Below are positions 1 to 8,042 of a DNA stretch of 20,502 nucleotides, one piece after another. The translations under genes and the position numbers were made by a program. Below the pieces are notes generated by a model that saw only the letters and a program-made list of their open reading frames with translations, was not told the origin of the DNA and did not search any database. The first letter of the stretch is position 1; each line of letters starts with the position of its first letter. Source of the stretch: Bacteroidetes bacterium UBA2234 (GTDB taxonomy: Bacteria > Bacteroidota > Bacteroidia > NS11-12g > UBA955). The stretch lies in contig DDYM01000065.1 in assembly GCA_002347985.1 (NCBI GenBank), positions 10,657 through 31,158 of the forward strand. Reading direction: 5' to 3'.

Positions 1-534
1 AAAAAAGAGTTGGAAGAGGTTTTATGGTTCAGCCAACACCCAGACAGGGATCGAATGAAGGTAGTGCACTTTTGGAGCGATGGCGCGGGAACCTATACCC
101 CACCTGGTCATTGGAATGCCATTGCTTGTGAGGACTTTGTGAATCAACATTGGAGCGAAGCGAGATGGGCTAGAAACTTGGCGCTTTTGAATATGAGTAT
201 GTTTACCGCCGCTGTTTGCTGCTGGGATGCGAAATATTACTATTTCAATCCGCGTCCGTCTCAAATGAACCCCGACTGCAAAACCCTAACCGGATTGCCC
301 AATTTTCCAGCTTATACCAGCGGGCATAGTACTTTTAGTGGCGCTGCAGCCAAATTATTGTCGCACGTTGTACCATCGGAAGCCTCAAAATACATGTCGA
401 TGGCAGATGAGGCAAGCAAAAGTCGTCTTTGGGGTGCATTGCACTATCGGAGCGACATTGAAGTTGGGATGACGATGGGACTCGCGATTGGCCAAAAAGC
501 GGTAGATAGAGCGAAAACCGACGGTGCTGAATAA
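1..534 (+). CDS. Vanadium-dependent haloperoxidase / PAP2-family enzyme, C-terminal part (5' end outside window)
   Basis: The reading frame is open from base 1 to a TAA at 532-534, so this is the last 177 residues of a longer protein; the in-frame TTG at 10 need not be the start. The three active-site blocks of the vanadium chloroperoxidase/acid phosphatase superfamily are all present in order: KYYYFNPRP (K-x6-RP), YTSGHSTFSG (the SGH block with the catalytic His), and SRLWGALHYRSD (SR-x5-H-x3-D exactly). In this family these residues bind vanadate or phosphate. The family includes haloperoxidases and phosphatases, and the motifs do not separate them; the K-x6-RP spacing and overall look favour the haloperoxidase-like branch common in Bacteroidota. 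The substrate is unknown. Any signal peptide or lipobox would lie upstream of the window. The next gene, queG, starts about 25 bp downstream on the same strand but is functionally unrelated. Confidence 0.88.
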   Translation, partial: KKELEEVLWFSQHPDRDRMKVVHFWSDGAGTYTPPGHWNAIACEDFVNQHWSEARWARNLALLNMSMFTAAVCCWDAKYYYFNPRPSQMNPDCKTLTGLPNFPAYTSGHSTFSGAAAKLLSHVVPSEASKYMSMADEASKSRLWGALHYRSDIEVGMTMGLAIGQKAVDRAKTDGAE

Positions 535-552
535 ATAACTTTCATCTGCCCC

Positions 553-560
553 TATTTTTG
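553..560 (+). promoter_or_regulatory. Candidate -7 promoter box before queG
   Basis: TATTTTTG matches the Bacteroidota -7 consensus TAnnTTTG at every fixed position. It ends on the first base of the GTG at 560 and lies 5 nt before a second in-frame GTG at 566. No clear -33 TTTG lies at the expected distance, so it may be chance in an AT-rich gap; read-through from the preceding gene is the alternative. Confidence 0.35.
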
Positions 561-1561
561 TGGCAGTGCAAGACCCAACAAATCAAAAAGAATTCATTTC
601 GGCCCTGGCCGAGAAACATGGCTTTTTGGCTTGTGGATTTGCACGTGCAGAGAAATTGACGGAGACCGAACCCAGTTTATTGGACTGGCTTAACAAAGGG
701 TACCATGGGAAAATGGAATACATGGAAAATCATTTCCAAAAACGCCTCGACCCTTCTTTACTTGTTGAAGGGGCAAAAACCGTTATTTGCTTTGCATACA
801 ATTACTTCCCTGCACAAACTTCAACCCAAATTAAATCATCAACCATTGACATCCGAAAGCCTTCGGACATTTCCACTGTGGTTGAATCAAAAACCCCAAA
901 AATTGCGAAGTATGCCTGGGGCGATGATTATCATCATGTAATCAAAGAGAAGTTATTCGATATGATGGGAGAAATTCAGTCGATAATCCCAAGTTTCGAA
1001 GGTCGAGCTTTTGTTGACAGTGCACCGGTAATGGAACGTCAGTGGGCTGAAAAATCGGGGTTGGGTTGGATTGGAAAAAACAGCCTATTGTTGAGAAAAG
1101 GAGTGGGCAGCTTTTTCTTTTTGGCGGAAATTATCTGCAACCTAGAAATCGAGCCAGACCGTCAACAAACCGACCATTGCGGAGAATGCACCGCTTGTAT
1201 TGATGCTTGTCCAACCCAGGCCATTGTGCAACCCCAAGTGATCGATTCCAATCGATGCATATCTTATCTCACCATTGAGGACAAAACATGGCCCGAAGCG
1301 CCGGGGGAAGCGATATCAGAATGGGCCTATGGCTGCGATATTTGTCAGGATGTATGCCCTTGGAACAGATTCTCTCAACCCAATCAAGAACCTCGGTTTG
1401 TTCCGCGTGATATGATTACTTGGGATGCCGAGCAATGGAAAAACGTTGTTTGTGAGCCGGCGCAAATCAAACCCCAACTGAAGAAATCAGCCATGCAACG
1501 CGCCGGCCTCAAAAAACTCATCGCACAAATTGAATTGGCCCTTAATTACCGGCCCGATTAA
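560..1561 (+). CDS. queG: Epoxyqueuosine reductase QueG
   Basis: QueG is a cytoplasmic cobalamin- and iron-sulfur-dependent enzyme that reduces epoxyqueuosine to queuosine at tRNA position 34, the last step of queuosine synthesis. The protein has 333 residues. The family signature FVDSAPVMERQWAEKSGLGW-IGKN begins near residue 151, with the likely catalytic Asp at D153. Eight cysteines for two [4Fe-4S] clusters are present: C207, C210, C213 and C217 in CGECTACIDACP, C233 in RCISYLTIE, and C259, C262 and C266 in CDICQDVCPWN. Residues about 84-111 look like an insertion of roughly 15-20 residues, rich in Ser/Thr, before the conserved KIAKYAWGDDYH. The start is GTG at 560; a second GTG at 566 is equally possible. 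The stop lies only 6 bp from the stop of the convergent histidine kinase gene, with no room for a separate terminator. Confidence 0.95.
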   Translation: MAVQDPTNQKEFISALAEKHGFLACGFARAEKLTETEPSLLDWLNKGYHGKMEYMENHFQKRLDPSLLVEGAKTVICFAYNYFPAQTSTQIKSSTIDIRKPSDISTVVESKTPKIAKYAWGDDYHHVIKEKLFDMMGEIQSIIPSFEGRAFVDSAPVMERQWAEKSGLGWIGKNSLLLRKGVGSFFFLAEIICNLEIEPDRQQTDHCGECTACIDACPTQAIVQPQVIDSNRCISYLTIEDKTWPEAPGEAISEWAYGCDICQDVCPWNRFSQPNQEPRFVPRDMITWDAEQWKNVVCEPAQIKPQLKKSAMQRAGLKKLIAQIELALNYRPD

Positions 1562-1567
1562 GAAACA

Positions 1568-4500
1568 CTAGTCAACAGAAACCACTGGCAACTCAATCGT
1601 AAAGGTAGTCCCCTCGCCCACCTTGGTCTGGTAAGCAATCCGTCCGCCCAACTGCTCTACAATCTTCTTAGAAATTGCCAATCCCAAACCCATGCCCGAA
1701 TTTTTCGTAGAAAAATTCGGAGAGAAAATCTTCTCCCGCAACGCCTCCGGAATCCCCTTGCCATTGTCCTTAAACTCAACCACCACCAAATTGCCTGACA
1801 ATTTCAAATTCGCCGCAATGTCTCCCGTCCTTCCCTCCGGAATGGATTGGATGGCATTTTTCAAAATATTGGTAAATACCCTACCCAATTGCAATGGATC
1901 TGCTTGCACAAAAACCAAATCTTTGGCAAACTTCCACTCAATCGGCATATCGCTTTCCTTACCCAACAACAACACCGCATCCGACACTACCTGTACCAAA
2001 TTCACCTTCTCTAACTTCGGCTCAGGCATCTTCGCGAAAGAACTAAATTCCTCTGCCATCTGACTCAATGAATCGATCTGACGTATCAAAAGTTCACTGG
2101 TTTTCTGAATTTTATCCTTCAAATTCTCATCGTTGCGCTGCAAAGAAAATTGCAAATGCTGCAACGACAATCGCATGGGCGTCAATGGGTTCTTAATTTC
2201 ATGGGCCACCTGCTTCGCCATTTCACGCCAAGCGCCTTGACGTTCGCTCTCCGCTAGCAAATTCAAACTGTTCTCTAGCTCCACTATCATTTTATTGTAC
2301 TCCTTAACCAACAGACCAATTTCATCGTTTTTGTCCCAATCCAATGGCTGATTCCTTTCCCCAATCTTCACCGATGCCAACTGCTTTCGAATCAAATTCA
2401 AAGGCAATGCTATCCGCTGAGCAACCAAATATGCAATCACAATCATGATGGCAAAAACCAAGGCAAACAAATTGATGATCGTAACCGCATACTCTGAAAT
2501 ATCGCGATACAAATCTTTCCGATTTGAGAAATACGGCAAATTCAAATACCCCTTCACCTTCAAATCCTTGTTCAACAAAGCCGTATACGAAGAAATGTAA
2601 TCTAGATCACCCAAACTCTCATTGATCAATGAGGTAGAAGAGCCCAAATTGGCCATTTTACGATACACCGATGGATTCATCAACCTACCACGAACACTTT
2701 CTTCAATCAATCGGTCATTGGTAGAAACAAGCAACGTCCCGTCCGCGCGATACAAATTGATATCCGTATTGTAATATTCCGCCAAATCATACACCAACCC
2801 GGTTTGATACTTATCGTATACCGCATCAATGTTCACCTTACTGCTCAACTTCGAGGCAATCTCATTCGCCTTCTGCCTCAGACCGTCCTTCTGCGTTTCA
2901 GAATAGTTTCTCACGAAGTAATTAACCGTCACAAACAACACCACCAAAAACGTCGCAAATACCATCCACGTTACATACAACTGCAACCGATTGGCAATAA
3001 ACAACTCCCCCTGATGTCCCAAGGGCATCCTACTTCGCAAATTCTTTAGCAACTTTAACTTCTTCCCCGTAATATCCCCCATTACGATGATGCGCTGCCT
3101 CAGCCAAAGCACGAAATAATAAAGCATCACCAATAAAATCCCGCCAAGACCAAGCACAGTAAACCCTGTAATTGAACCAATAAAATCGACCTGACTCCTT
3201 GATAAAACCACCGTGTTGTTCAAACCATCCGTTAAAACGAAATGACTCACGCCATCAACCAACAAGAAACCCTTGCCACCCCCATCATTGGCCGCCATTG
3301 AATCATTAAATTTCCCATGCCAACGGTTATCAAGCGGATAGTCCACCGACCCATAAGAATAATTCAATCGATTGTTGTTGTAGATGGCAAAACTGTATTG
3401 ATTGTCGGCATACAAAGGTTCCAATACGTTGCGATTAAAGACATCGCTCAATCGACCTTCCATTGACGATAACCGAGGGGACAAGATCACAAAGAACACC
3501 CCATGATACCCAACGGCCGAGCTCACATCGAAACGACCAATGAAACTACCCTTCAGTTTGTAATTGTTAACCTTAACAAAATTGGTGGTTACCGGAACGC
3601 AGTCTTCGCCCTTAAACAACTGACTGATTGCGGGATAATCGTATGAATTCTCTTGTCGATACGACTTCCCCAACGAATTAAAATCCAAGAAATTAACCTC
3701 AAAATCTGCCAAATAGGGACCGAAGTAAAGTTCTCTCAATCGCTTCTCAAACTCGGCTTTGGTTTCATCAGTACAAGTGTAATAATCTACGATGCCTTTG
3801 TCTATGAGCAACAGCGATTCTGTTTTCTTCAATCGCTCGGCCGTTTCAATATCCGTCCCTTGTAAAAGATTCTCCGCCAAATAGCGCCTTGTTCTTTTTT
3901 CTTTGATCGCCGATTCCTTCGCGAACAAACTACTGATCAAGATTCCAGCAAAAACCACCCTCAACACAACACGCATCCAATCTTTGCGGTCTTTCATCCA
4001 CCACTCAAATCCTATCCAAGCGACAATGAATCCCATCCAATAAGGGAAAACGTCTGTCAATTCTGGCGTGATGTAGACAAAAACCAAGGGCGGAAGCGTT
4101 TGTGCCACCGATATCAATCGCACAATCCAAGTGGACTGCAGTTGCAATACATTCCAAGCAAAACCATTCAAACGATAAAATGCAACCCATTGTACCGCCA
4201 AGGTTGCCACAGCAATGAATGAAAACAATGTGAGTCGGTGAAATTGCTGAAAATCCAAATTAATCCGACCCAAATGAACCAGGTTCACGCCATTCAAAAG
4301 CAACCAAACCAACATCCATAAACTGGCTTGCATCGCCAAATTGCTGACAACAAAGCCGGGAAGTGATTTGCCTGTTTTTTGTATCCACTGCTCCAGCCAT
4401 CGCACCAAGCTGCTTACCAAAAACAGCCCCAATACGGTGATAAAAATCAATTCACCCAGCGAACCTCCGCTCTCAGTAGCACAAAATAAATCGTGCGAAA

Positions 4501-5284
4501 ACAAAGGAGTGGAACGCAACGCCTCCAGAGAATATCCATTTATAAATAAGGAGTAAATACCCAACCAACTTCCGAACAAGGCCACAACCACCAACAAATG
4601 GAGTTTATGGGATTTCGACATGGCGAAAACAGCGGCACTCACCATCAACGCGCCCAACAAAAAGAGGATATCAAACCAATATGGGTGCTGATAATTAGAA
4701 ACAACCAGATAGAACAACTCCATATCTGGCACGATCACCGGCGTGGAATTTTCTACCGGGTTGCGACTTATGGAATACTCCACCACATTGGCATTTTGAA
4801 ACACACTGCTTTGTGTGTAGGAAATTTCTTTGGCCTCTATCAAAGGCAACACGTAGGCAAATGATTTCCCATCACGCTGCTTGTGATACACTGCCACAAA
4901 CATGTTTCCCTGCTTTTGTAATTCTATCGGTTTTTCAAAATTGGGGGAGATTTGAAAATTCTGGGTAGACCAAAATATGGGCTGACCAAATTCGTACACG
5001 AAGAAATCAATTCCTTGGGCCCCCAAAGTTTGAGAAATCCTTTCATACCCTGCCCAATTCAGGTGGGTTGATTTCACCAACATTTGCTCTTTCTTGTCTA
5101 TGGAGTCGTCCACCTGAGAAATCAGCGATTGCGCTGAAATCATGGACTCTTCGATGCGATTTGAAAGGTTGATCAATCCCTTCTCGGCGCCCAAATTCTG
5201 TTCTCGAATCATGAAAACCTGTCCCACGGCCACCAACATAGCGCCCAAAATCAGCAACAAGGTATTTCTTTGGAAACGATTCAT
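1568..5284 (-). CDS. Very large multi-pass membrane sensor histidine kinase (NtrY-like catalytic core)
   Basis: A 1238-residue protein. The C-terminal kinase core is complete: H-box AHEIKNPLTPMRLS with phospho-acceptor H1028, N-box NILKNAIQSI (1139-1148), G1 box DNGKG (1173-1177), F-box FSPNFST and G2 box GMGLGLAISKKI (from 1197). A HAMP linker covers about 950-1004, following a membrane segment near 932-955. The H-box resembles NtrY/NtrB-type kinases. N-terminally there is a membrane anchor (about 7-25), a probably extracytoplasmic stretch to about 200, a block of around six to eight hydrophobic segments between about 203 and 453, a second large soluble stretch (about 454-705), and further membrane segments near 706-727 and 768-790. 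The signal sensed is unknown. No response regulator gene lies in the window, so the partner is encoded elsewhere. hldD ends 37 bp upstream on the same strand, so the two may be co-transcribed. Confidence 0.93.
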   Translation of the reverse strand: MNRFQRNTLLLILGAMLVAVGQVFMIREQNLGAEKGLINLSNRIEESMISAQSLISQVDDSIDKKEQMLVKSTHLNWAGYERISQTLGAQGIDFFVYEFGQPIFWSTQNFQISPNFEKPIELQKQGNMFVAVYHKQRDGKSFAYVLPLIEAKEISYTQSSVFQNANVVEYSISRNPVENSTPVIVPDMELFYLVVSNYQHPYWFDILFLLGALMVSAAVFAMSKSHKLHLLVVVALFGSWLGIYSLFINGYSLEALRSTPLFSHDLFCATESGGSLGELIFITVLGLFLVSSLVRWLEQWIQKTGKSLPGFVVSNLAMQASLWMLVWLLLNGVNLVHLGRINLDFQQFHRLTLFSFIAVATLAVQWVAFYRLNGFAWNVLQLQSTWIVRLISVAQTLPPLVFVYITPELTDVFPYWMGFIVAWIGFEWWMKDRKDWMRVVLRVVFAGILISSLFAKESAIKEKRTRRYLAENLLQGTDIETAERLKKTESLLLIDKGIVDYYTCTDETKAEFEKRLRELYFGPYLADFEVNFLDFNSLGKSYRQENSYDYPAISQLFKGEDCVPVTTNFVKVNNYKLKGSFIGRFDVSSAVGYHGVFFVILSPRLSSMEGRLSDVFNRNVLEPLYADNQYSFAIYNNNRLNYSYGSVDYPLDNRWHGKFNDSMAANDGGGKGFLLVDGVSHFVLTDGLNNTVVLSRSQVDFIGSITGFTVLGLGGILLVMLYYFVLWLRQRIIVMGDITGKKLKLLKNLRSRMPLGHQGELFIANRLQLYVTWMVFATFLVVLFVTVNYFVRNYSETQKDGLRQKANEIASKLSSKVNIDAVYDKYQTGLVYDLAEYYNTDINLYRADGTLLVSTNDRLIEESVRGRLMNPSVYRKMANLGSSTSLINESLGDLDYISSYTALLNKDLKVKGYLNLPYFSNRKDLYRDISEYAVTIINLFALVFAIMIVIAYLVAQRIALPLNLIRKQLASVKIGERNQPLDWDKNDEIGLLVKEYNKMIVELENSLNLLAESERQGAWREMAKQVAHEIKNPLTPMRLSLQHLQFSLQRNDENLKDKIQKTSELLIRQIDSLSQMAEEFSSFAKMPEPKLEKVNLVQVVSDAVLLLGKESDMPIEWKFAKDLVFVQADPLQLGRVFTNILKNAIQSIPEGRTGDIAANLKLSGNLVVVEFKDNGKGIPEALREKIFSPNFSTKNSGMGLGLAISKKIVEQLGGRIAYQTKVGEGTTFTIELPVVSVD

Positions 5285-5300
5285 TATCAGATGTATAGAA

Positions 5301-5328
5301 AAAAATTACGACAACAATCTACTACAAA
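5301..5328 (-). promoter_or_regulatory. Candidate promoter for the sensor histidine kinase gene
   Basis: On the minus strand, TTTG (5325-5328) is followed after 16 bp by TAATTTTT (5301-5308), which is one mismatch from TAnnTTTG. The spacing is slightly short of the usual 17-23 bp, and the element overlaps the end of hldD. It would give a leader of about 10 nt. Weak; co-transcription with hldD is the alternative. Confidence 0.25.
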
Positions 5329-6287
5329 TATTGCATGGAATTCAAATAATTCTTCACATAATCATCAATGGCAACTTCAAGCGGGGTGAACGGAATCCGA
5401 TATCCCGCCGCCACCAAGCGCTCCATATTGGCCTCTGTATGGTATTGATATTTGTCGCGAATGTCCATTGGCATATCAACAAAATCAATCTCTGGCAACA
5501 GATCCAAGGCCCCAAAAACAGATTTCGCCAAATCTTCAAATGTTCTGCACGTTCCTGTGCCCAAGTTGTAGAGACCACTGTTTTTTCGATGAACCAAGAA
5601 GTGCATCATTACGGAAACAACATCTTTCACGTAAATGAAATCTCGTTCTTGTGCGCCATCGGCAAAATTTTCATTGTGACTTCTAAAGAGCGATACTTTG
5701 CCGGTTTCTTTGATTTGATTGTAGGCATGAAAGACCACGGAGGCCATTCTACCTTTGTGATATTCATTGGGACCAAACACATTGAAGAACTTAAAACCCG
5801 CCCAAAATGGGGGTGCTTTTTTTTGTTCCATCACCCAAAGATCAAAGCGATGTTTACTATTCCCATAGGGATTTAAGGGTTTTAAAGAGGTTAACGAACT
5901 TGGCTCGTCAGAAAACCCTTGGGTTCCATCGCCGTAAGTGGCAGCCGAAGAGGCATAAATCAAGGGAATATTTGATTCCACACATGCCTGCCACATTTTT
6001 TGCGAATATTCCACATTCAGATGTTGCAACACCGTCTCATCAAACTCATCGGTGCGCGTTCTAGCCCCAATATGAAAGATAAATTGAATGCGTTTGGCGT
6101 TGTCTTTTAACCAGTCAAAAAACTCGCTGCGCTCCACAAATTGGGTAATCTTCTTGTTTTGATAGTTGGCCGATTTTGCTTTGATAGAGAAATCATCCAC
6201 CGCAATTAAATCGCCATAGCCCATTCTCTGTAGCTCTCCCAACAAGGCAGACCCAATAAATCCTGCGGCTCCGGTAACAACAATCAT
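5322..6287 (-). CDS. hldD: ADP-L-glycero-D-manno-heptose-6-epimerase
   Basis: HldD (RfaD) interconverts ADP-D-glycero- and ADP-L-glycero-beta-D-manno-heptose, giving the heptose donor for the lipopolysaccharide inner core. The 321-residue protein is an extended short-chain dehydrogenase: the dinucleotide-binding loop TGAAGFIG is at 5-12, the YASSAATYG strand near 111-119, and the catalytic pair Y141-x3-K145 is in NPYGNSKHRF. HldD-specific blocks are FKFFNVFGPNEYHKGRMASV (from 165), LFRSHNENFADGAQERDFIY (200-219) and MPMDIRDKYQY (272-282). The length fits the family (about 310). The frame is open upstream to 6377, but that extension overlaps the divergent symporter start and lacks homology; ATG at 6285-6287 begins directly with the Rossmann strand MIVVTGAAGF. 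A perfect -7 box lies 5 nt upstream of this ATG, supporting this start. Confidence 0.95.
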   Translation of the reverse strand: MIVVTGAAGFIGSALLGELQRMGYGDLIAVDDFSIKAKSANYQNKKITQFVERSEFFDWLKDNAKRIQFIFHIGARTRTDEFDETVLQHLNVEYSQKMWQACVESNIPLIYASSAATYGDGTQGFSDEPSSLTSLKPLNPYGNSKHRFDLWVMEQKKAPPFWAGFKFFNVFGPNEYHKGRMASVVFHAYNQIKETGKVSLFRSHNENFADGAQERDFIYVKDVVSVMMHFLVHRKNSGLYNLGTGTCRTFEDLAKSVFGALDLLPEIDFVDMPMDIRDKYQYHTEANMERLVAAGYRIPFTPLEVAIDDYVKNYLNSMQYL

Positions 6288-6292
6288 TACAA

Positions 6293-6324
6293 CAAACCTA
6301 CAACGATTTTTCCACCTTTGAAAA
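6293..6324 (-). promoter_or_regulatory. Candidate hldD promoter, giving a near-leaderless transcript
   Basis: Minus strand: TTTTC (6320-6324, near the -33 TTTG consensus), a 19-bp spacer, then TAGGTTTG (6293-6300), a full match to TAnnTTTG. Only 5 nt separate this box from the ATG at 6287, so transcription would start at or next to the start codon. Confidence 0.5.
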
Positions 6325-6335
6325 CCCAATCCCCG

Positions 6336-6367
6336 TTTCCTTTCTCCCCTTCCCTGATGTATACTTG
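6336..6367 (+). promoter_or_regulatory. Candidate promoter for the symporter gene
   Basis: TATACTTG (6360-6367) differs from TAnnTTTG at one position and lies 8 nt before the ATG at 6376. A weak TTTC (6336-6339) stands 20 bp upstream in the -33 place. It shares the 88-bp divergent region with the hldD promoter. Confidence 0.35.
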
Positions 6368-6375
6368 CAGTAACC

Positions 6376-7653
6376 ATGAGTCAACAAAAGCAAAACCTAA
6401 CTTGGTACATTATTGCCGCCATGATTTTGGGCGCAATTACAGGCCAACTCATCCATATTTTCTTTCCCGAAACCATCCAAATCAAAGATGCCAACGGAGG
6501 TCTGAAAGACATCCTTCGTTCCGAGCACATTGGTCAGTATTTCAAAATCCTAACTGGCGTTTTCTTGCGACTTGTGCAAATGATCATCGCACCATTGGTG
6601 ATAACAACCTTGATCGTAGGCATCGCCAAAATGGGAAATCTAAAGGCCGTAGGTCGTGTGGGTGGAAGATCCATGATTTGGTTTTTCAGCGCTTCTCTGG
6701 CCTCCTTGCTGTTGGGCTTAATGCTGGTCAATTACTTCAAACCGGGTGAAACACTCCACCTAAACATCAATGCGCTGGATACTTCCGCCGCTGCGGATGT
6801 CATTGGTAAAACCCAAAGCTTTTCCGTTCAGAATTTTATCGAACACCTTTTCCCAAAAAGTCTTTTTGAAGCTTTGGCAAACAATGAAATACTTCAAATC
6901 GTTGTCTTTTCGATTTTCTTTGGAATTGCGCTAACCCAATACGGCGAAAAAGGCGATAGCATCGTAAAGTTTCTCGACAACCTAAGCAAAGTCATTCTCA
7001 TACTGGTGGGCTACGTCATGTGGTTTGCACCGCTGGGTGTTTTTGGCGGAATCACTGCCATTATCGCCACCAAAGGACTCGGGATACTCAAGGTTTATGG
7101 TTATTACATGGCGTCATTCTATGTGGGACTCACCCTGTTGTGGATTTTATTATTGGCCGTAGGATACTTTATCCTTCGCAAGCGATTGGGCACCCTACTA
7201 AATCACCTAAAAAATCCATTAATGGTTGCTTTCAGCACCACCTCGAGCGAAGCCGTTTTCCCAAAACTCACCGAAGAATTGGAAAAATTTGGTTGTCGAA
7301 AAAAAATCGTGAGCTTCATCCTTCCGCTGGGTTATTCATTCAATCTCGATGGTTCAATGATGTATATGACATTCGCTTCCATCTTTATTGCACAAGCCTA
7401 TGGAATTCCCCTGGATTTGGGAACACAACTCACGATGTTGCTCGTGTTGATGCTTACGTCTAAAGGCATAGCCGGCGTACCGCGCGCTTCCCTAGTTGTT
7501 GTAGCCGCCACATGTGCCATGTTCGATATTCCAGCAGAAGGAATCGCTCTGATTCTGCCAATTGATCATTTTTGCGATATGGGTAGATCAATGACAAATG
7601 TGCTCGGAAATGGGTTGGCTACCGCCGCAGTTGACAAGTGGGAAAAAGACTAA
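6376..7653 (+). CDS. Dicarboxylate/amino acid:cation symporter (DAACS/SLC1 family, GltP/DctA-like)
   Basis: A 425-residue inner-membrane secondary transporter that couples uptake of acidic amino acids or C4-dicarboxylates to Na+ or H+. The family landmarks are in order: the re-entrant loop serine motif STTSSE (287-292), the NMDGT-type cation-binding motif as NLDGS (323-327), the second re-entrant loop SKGIAGVP (362-369), and the substrate-binding helix with D397, D401, R404 and N408 in IDHFCDMGRSMTNVLGN. R404 is the residue that usually contacts the side-chain carboxylate in glutamate/aspartate transporters, which favours an acidic substrate. NLDGS instead of NMDGT is a mild variation. Length is normal for prokaryotic members (about 400-440). 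Glutamate versus dicarboxylate specificity cannot be decided from sequence alone. The stop TAA shares its last base with the ATG of the next gene. Confidence 0.93.
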   Translation: MSQQKQNLTWYIIAAMILGAITGQLIHIFFPETIQIKDANGGLKDILRSEHIGQYFKILTGVFLRLVQMIIAPLVITTLIVGIAKMGNLKAVGRVGGRSMIWFFSASLASLLLGLMLVNYFKPGETLHLNINALDTSAAADVIGKTQSFSVQNFIEHLFPKSLFEALANNEILQIVVFSIFFGIALTQYGEKGDSIVKFLDNLSKVILILVGYVMWFAPLGVFGGITAIIATKGLGILKVYGYYMASFYVGLTLLWILLLAVGYFILRKRLGTLLNHLKNPLMVAFSTTSSEAVFPKLTEELEKFGCRKKIVSFILPLGYSFNLDGSMMYMTFASIFIAQAYGIPLDLGTQLTMLLVLMLTSKGIAGVPRASLVVVAATCAMFDIPAEGIALILPIDHFCDMGRSMTNVLGNGLATAAVDKWEKD

Positions 7654-8003
7654 TGGACGAATTATCCAACAACTGGACCGCCGAATTACCCGCCTCGGAA
7701 AGCCAAGAGATGTTATTGGCAGTAAAAGACCAAATTGAAAAAGATTTCGGTTTGATGGGATTCACTTTCAGTCAAGCCATTTACCCTACCCTTGAATCGA
7801 TGATTCCAGAGCTATGTAACTGCATCGAAACGCTCCAAACCCAACACAATAGCACTTGGATGAAGGTTGTCTACCGCGTGGATCTCACCGAAAAACAATA
7901 TCGTTTTGTCAAAAACATGGGCGGTAACACACCCGAAAACATGTCTAAAGCCGTGTTGTTGAGAGAATTCCAAAAAGTATATACCCGCAAGCACATCGCT
8001 TAG
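7653..8003 (+). CDS. Unknown 116-residue protein, overlapping the symporter stop
   Basis: I do not recognise this protein. The chosen ATG (7653-7655) overlaps the symporter's stop as TAATG, a classic translational-coupling junction; an upstream in-frame GTG at 7638 would lie inside the symporter. The product is soluble, with no signal peptide or membrane segment, and appears mixed alpha/beta. An acidic N-terminal half containing ESQEMLLAVKDQIEKDFG is followed by MKVVYRVDLTEKQYRFV and a basic tail ending RKHIA. Two cysteines (LCNC) lie close together near the middle but do not form a recognisable metal motif. Coupling suggests expression in a fixed ratio with the transporter, but a functional link is only inference. 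It has a normal amino-acid composition and a clean frame, so it is likely a real gene. Confidence 0.75.
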   Translation: MDELSNNWTAELPASESQEMLLAVKDQIEKDFGLMGFTFSQAIYPTLESMIPELCNCIETLQTQHNSTWMKVVYRVDLTEKQYRFVKNMGGNTPENMSKAVLLREFQKVYTRKHIA

Positions 8004-8035
8004 TTTGTTTATTCAACCACATTTGGCGAAATTTG
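8004..8035 (+). promoter_or_regulatory. Possible promoter before the DUF5606 gene
   Basis: TTTG (8004-8007), a 20-bp spacer, then GAAATTTG (8028-8035), one mismatch from TAnnTTTG, 7 nt before the ATG at 8043. It lies in a 39-bp gap. The -33 match and spacing are good, but the -7 first base is wrong. Confidence 0.3.
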
Positions 8036-8042
8036 TATTCTT

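Noticed and set aside
5142-5876. A 244-codon plus-strand open frame antisense to hldD and the kinase start
   Set aside because: It lies wholly across two well-supported minus-strand genes, has no recognisable domain and has the composition of a complementary-strand shadow.
6288-6377. N-terminal extension of hldD to 6377
   Set aside because: It would add 30 Arg-rich residues before the Rossmann strand, overlap the divergent symporter ATG and include the promoter box; the ATG at 6287 matches the family.
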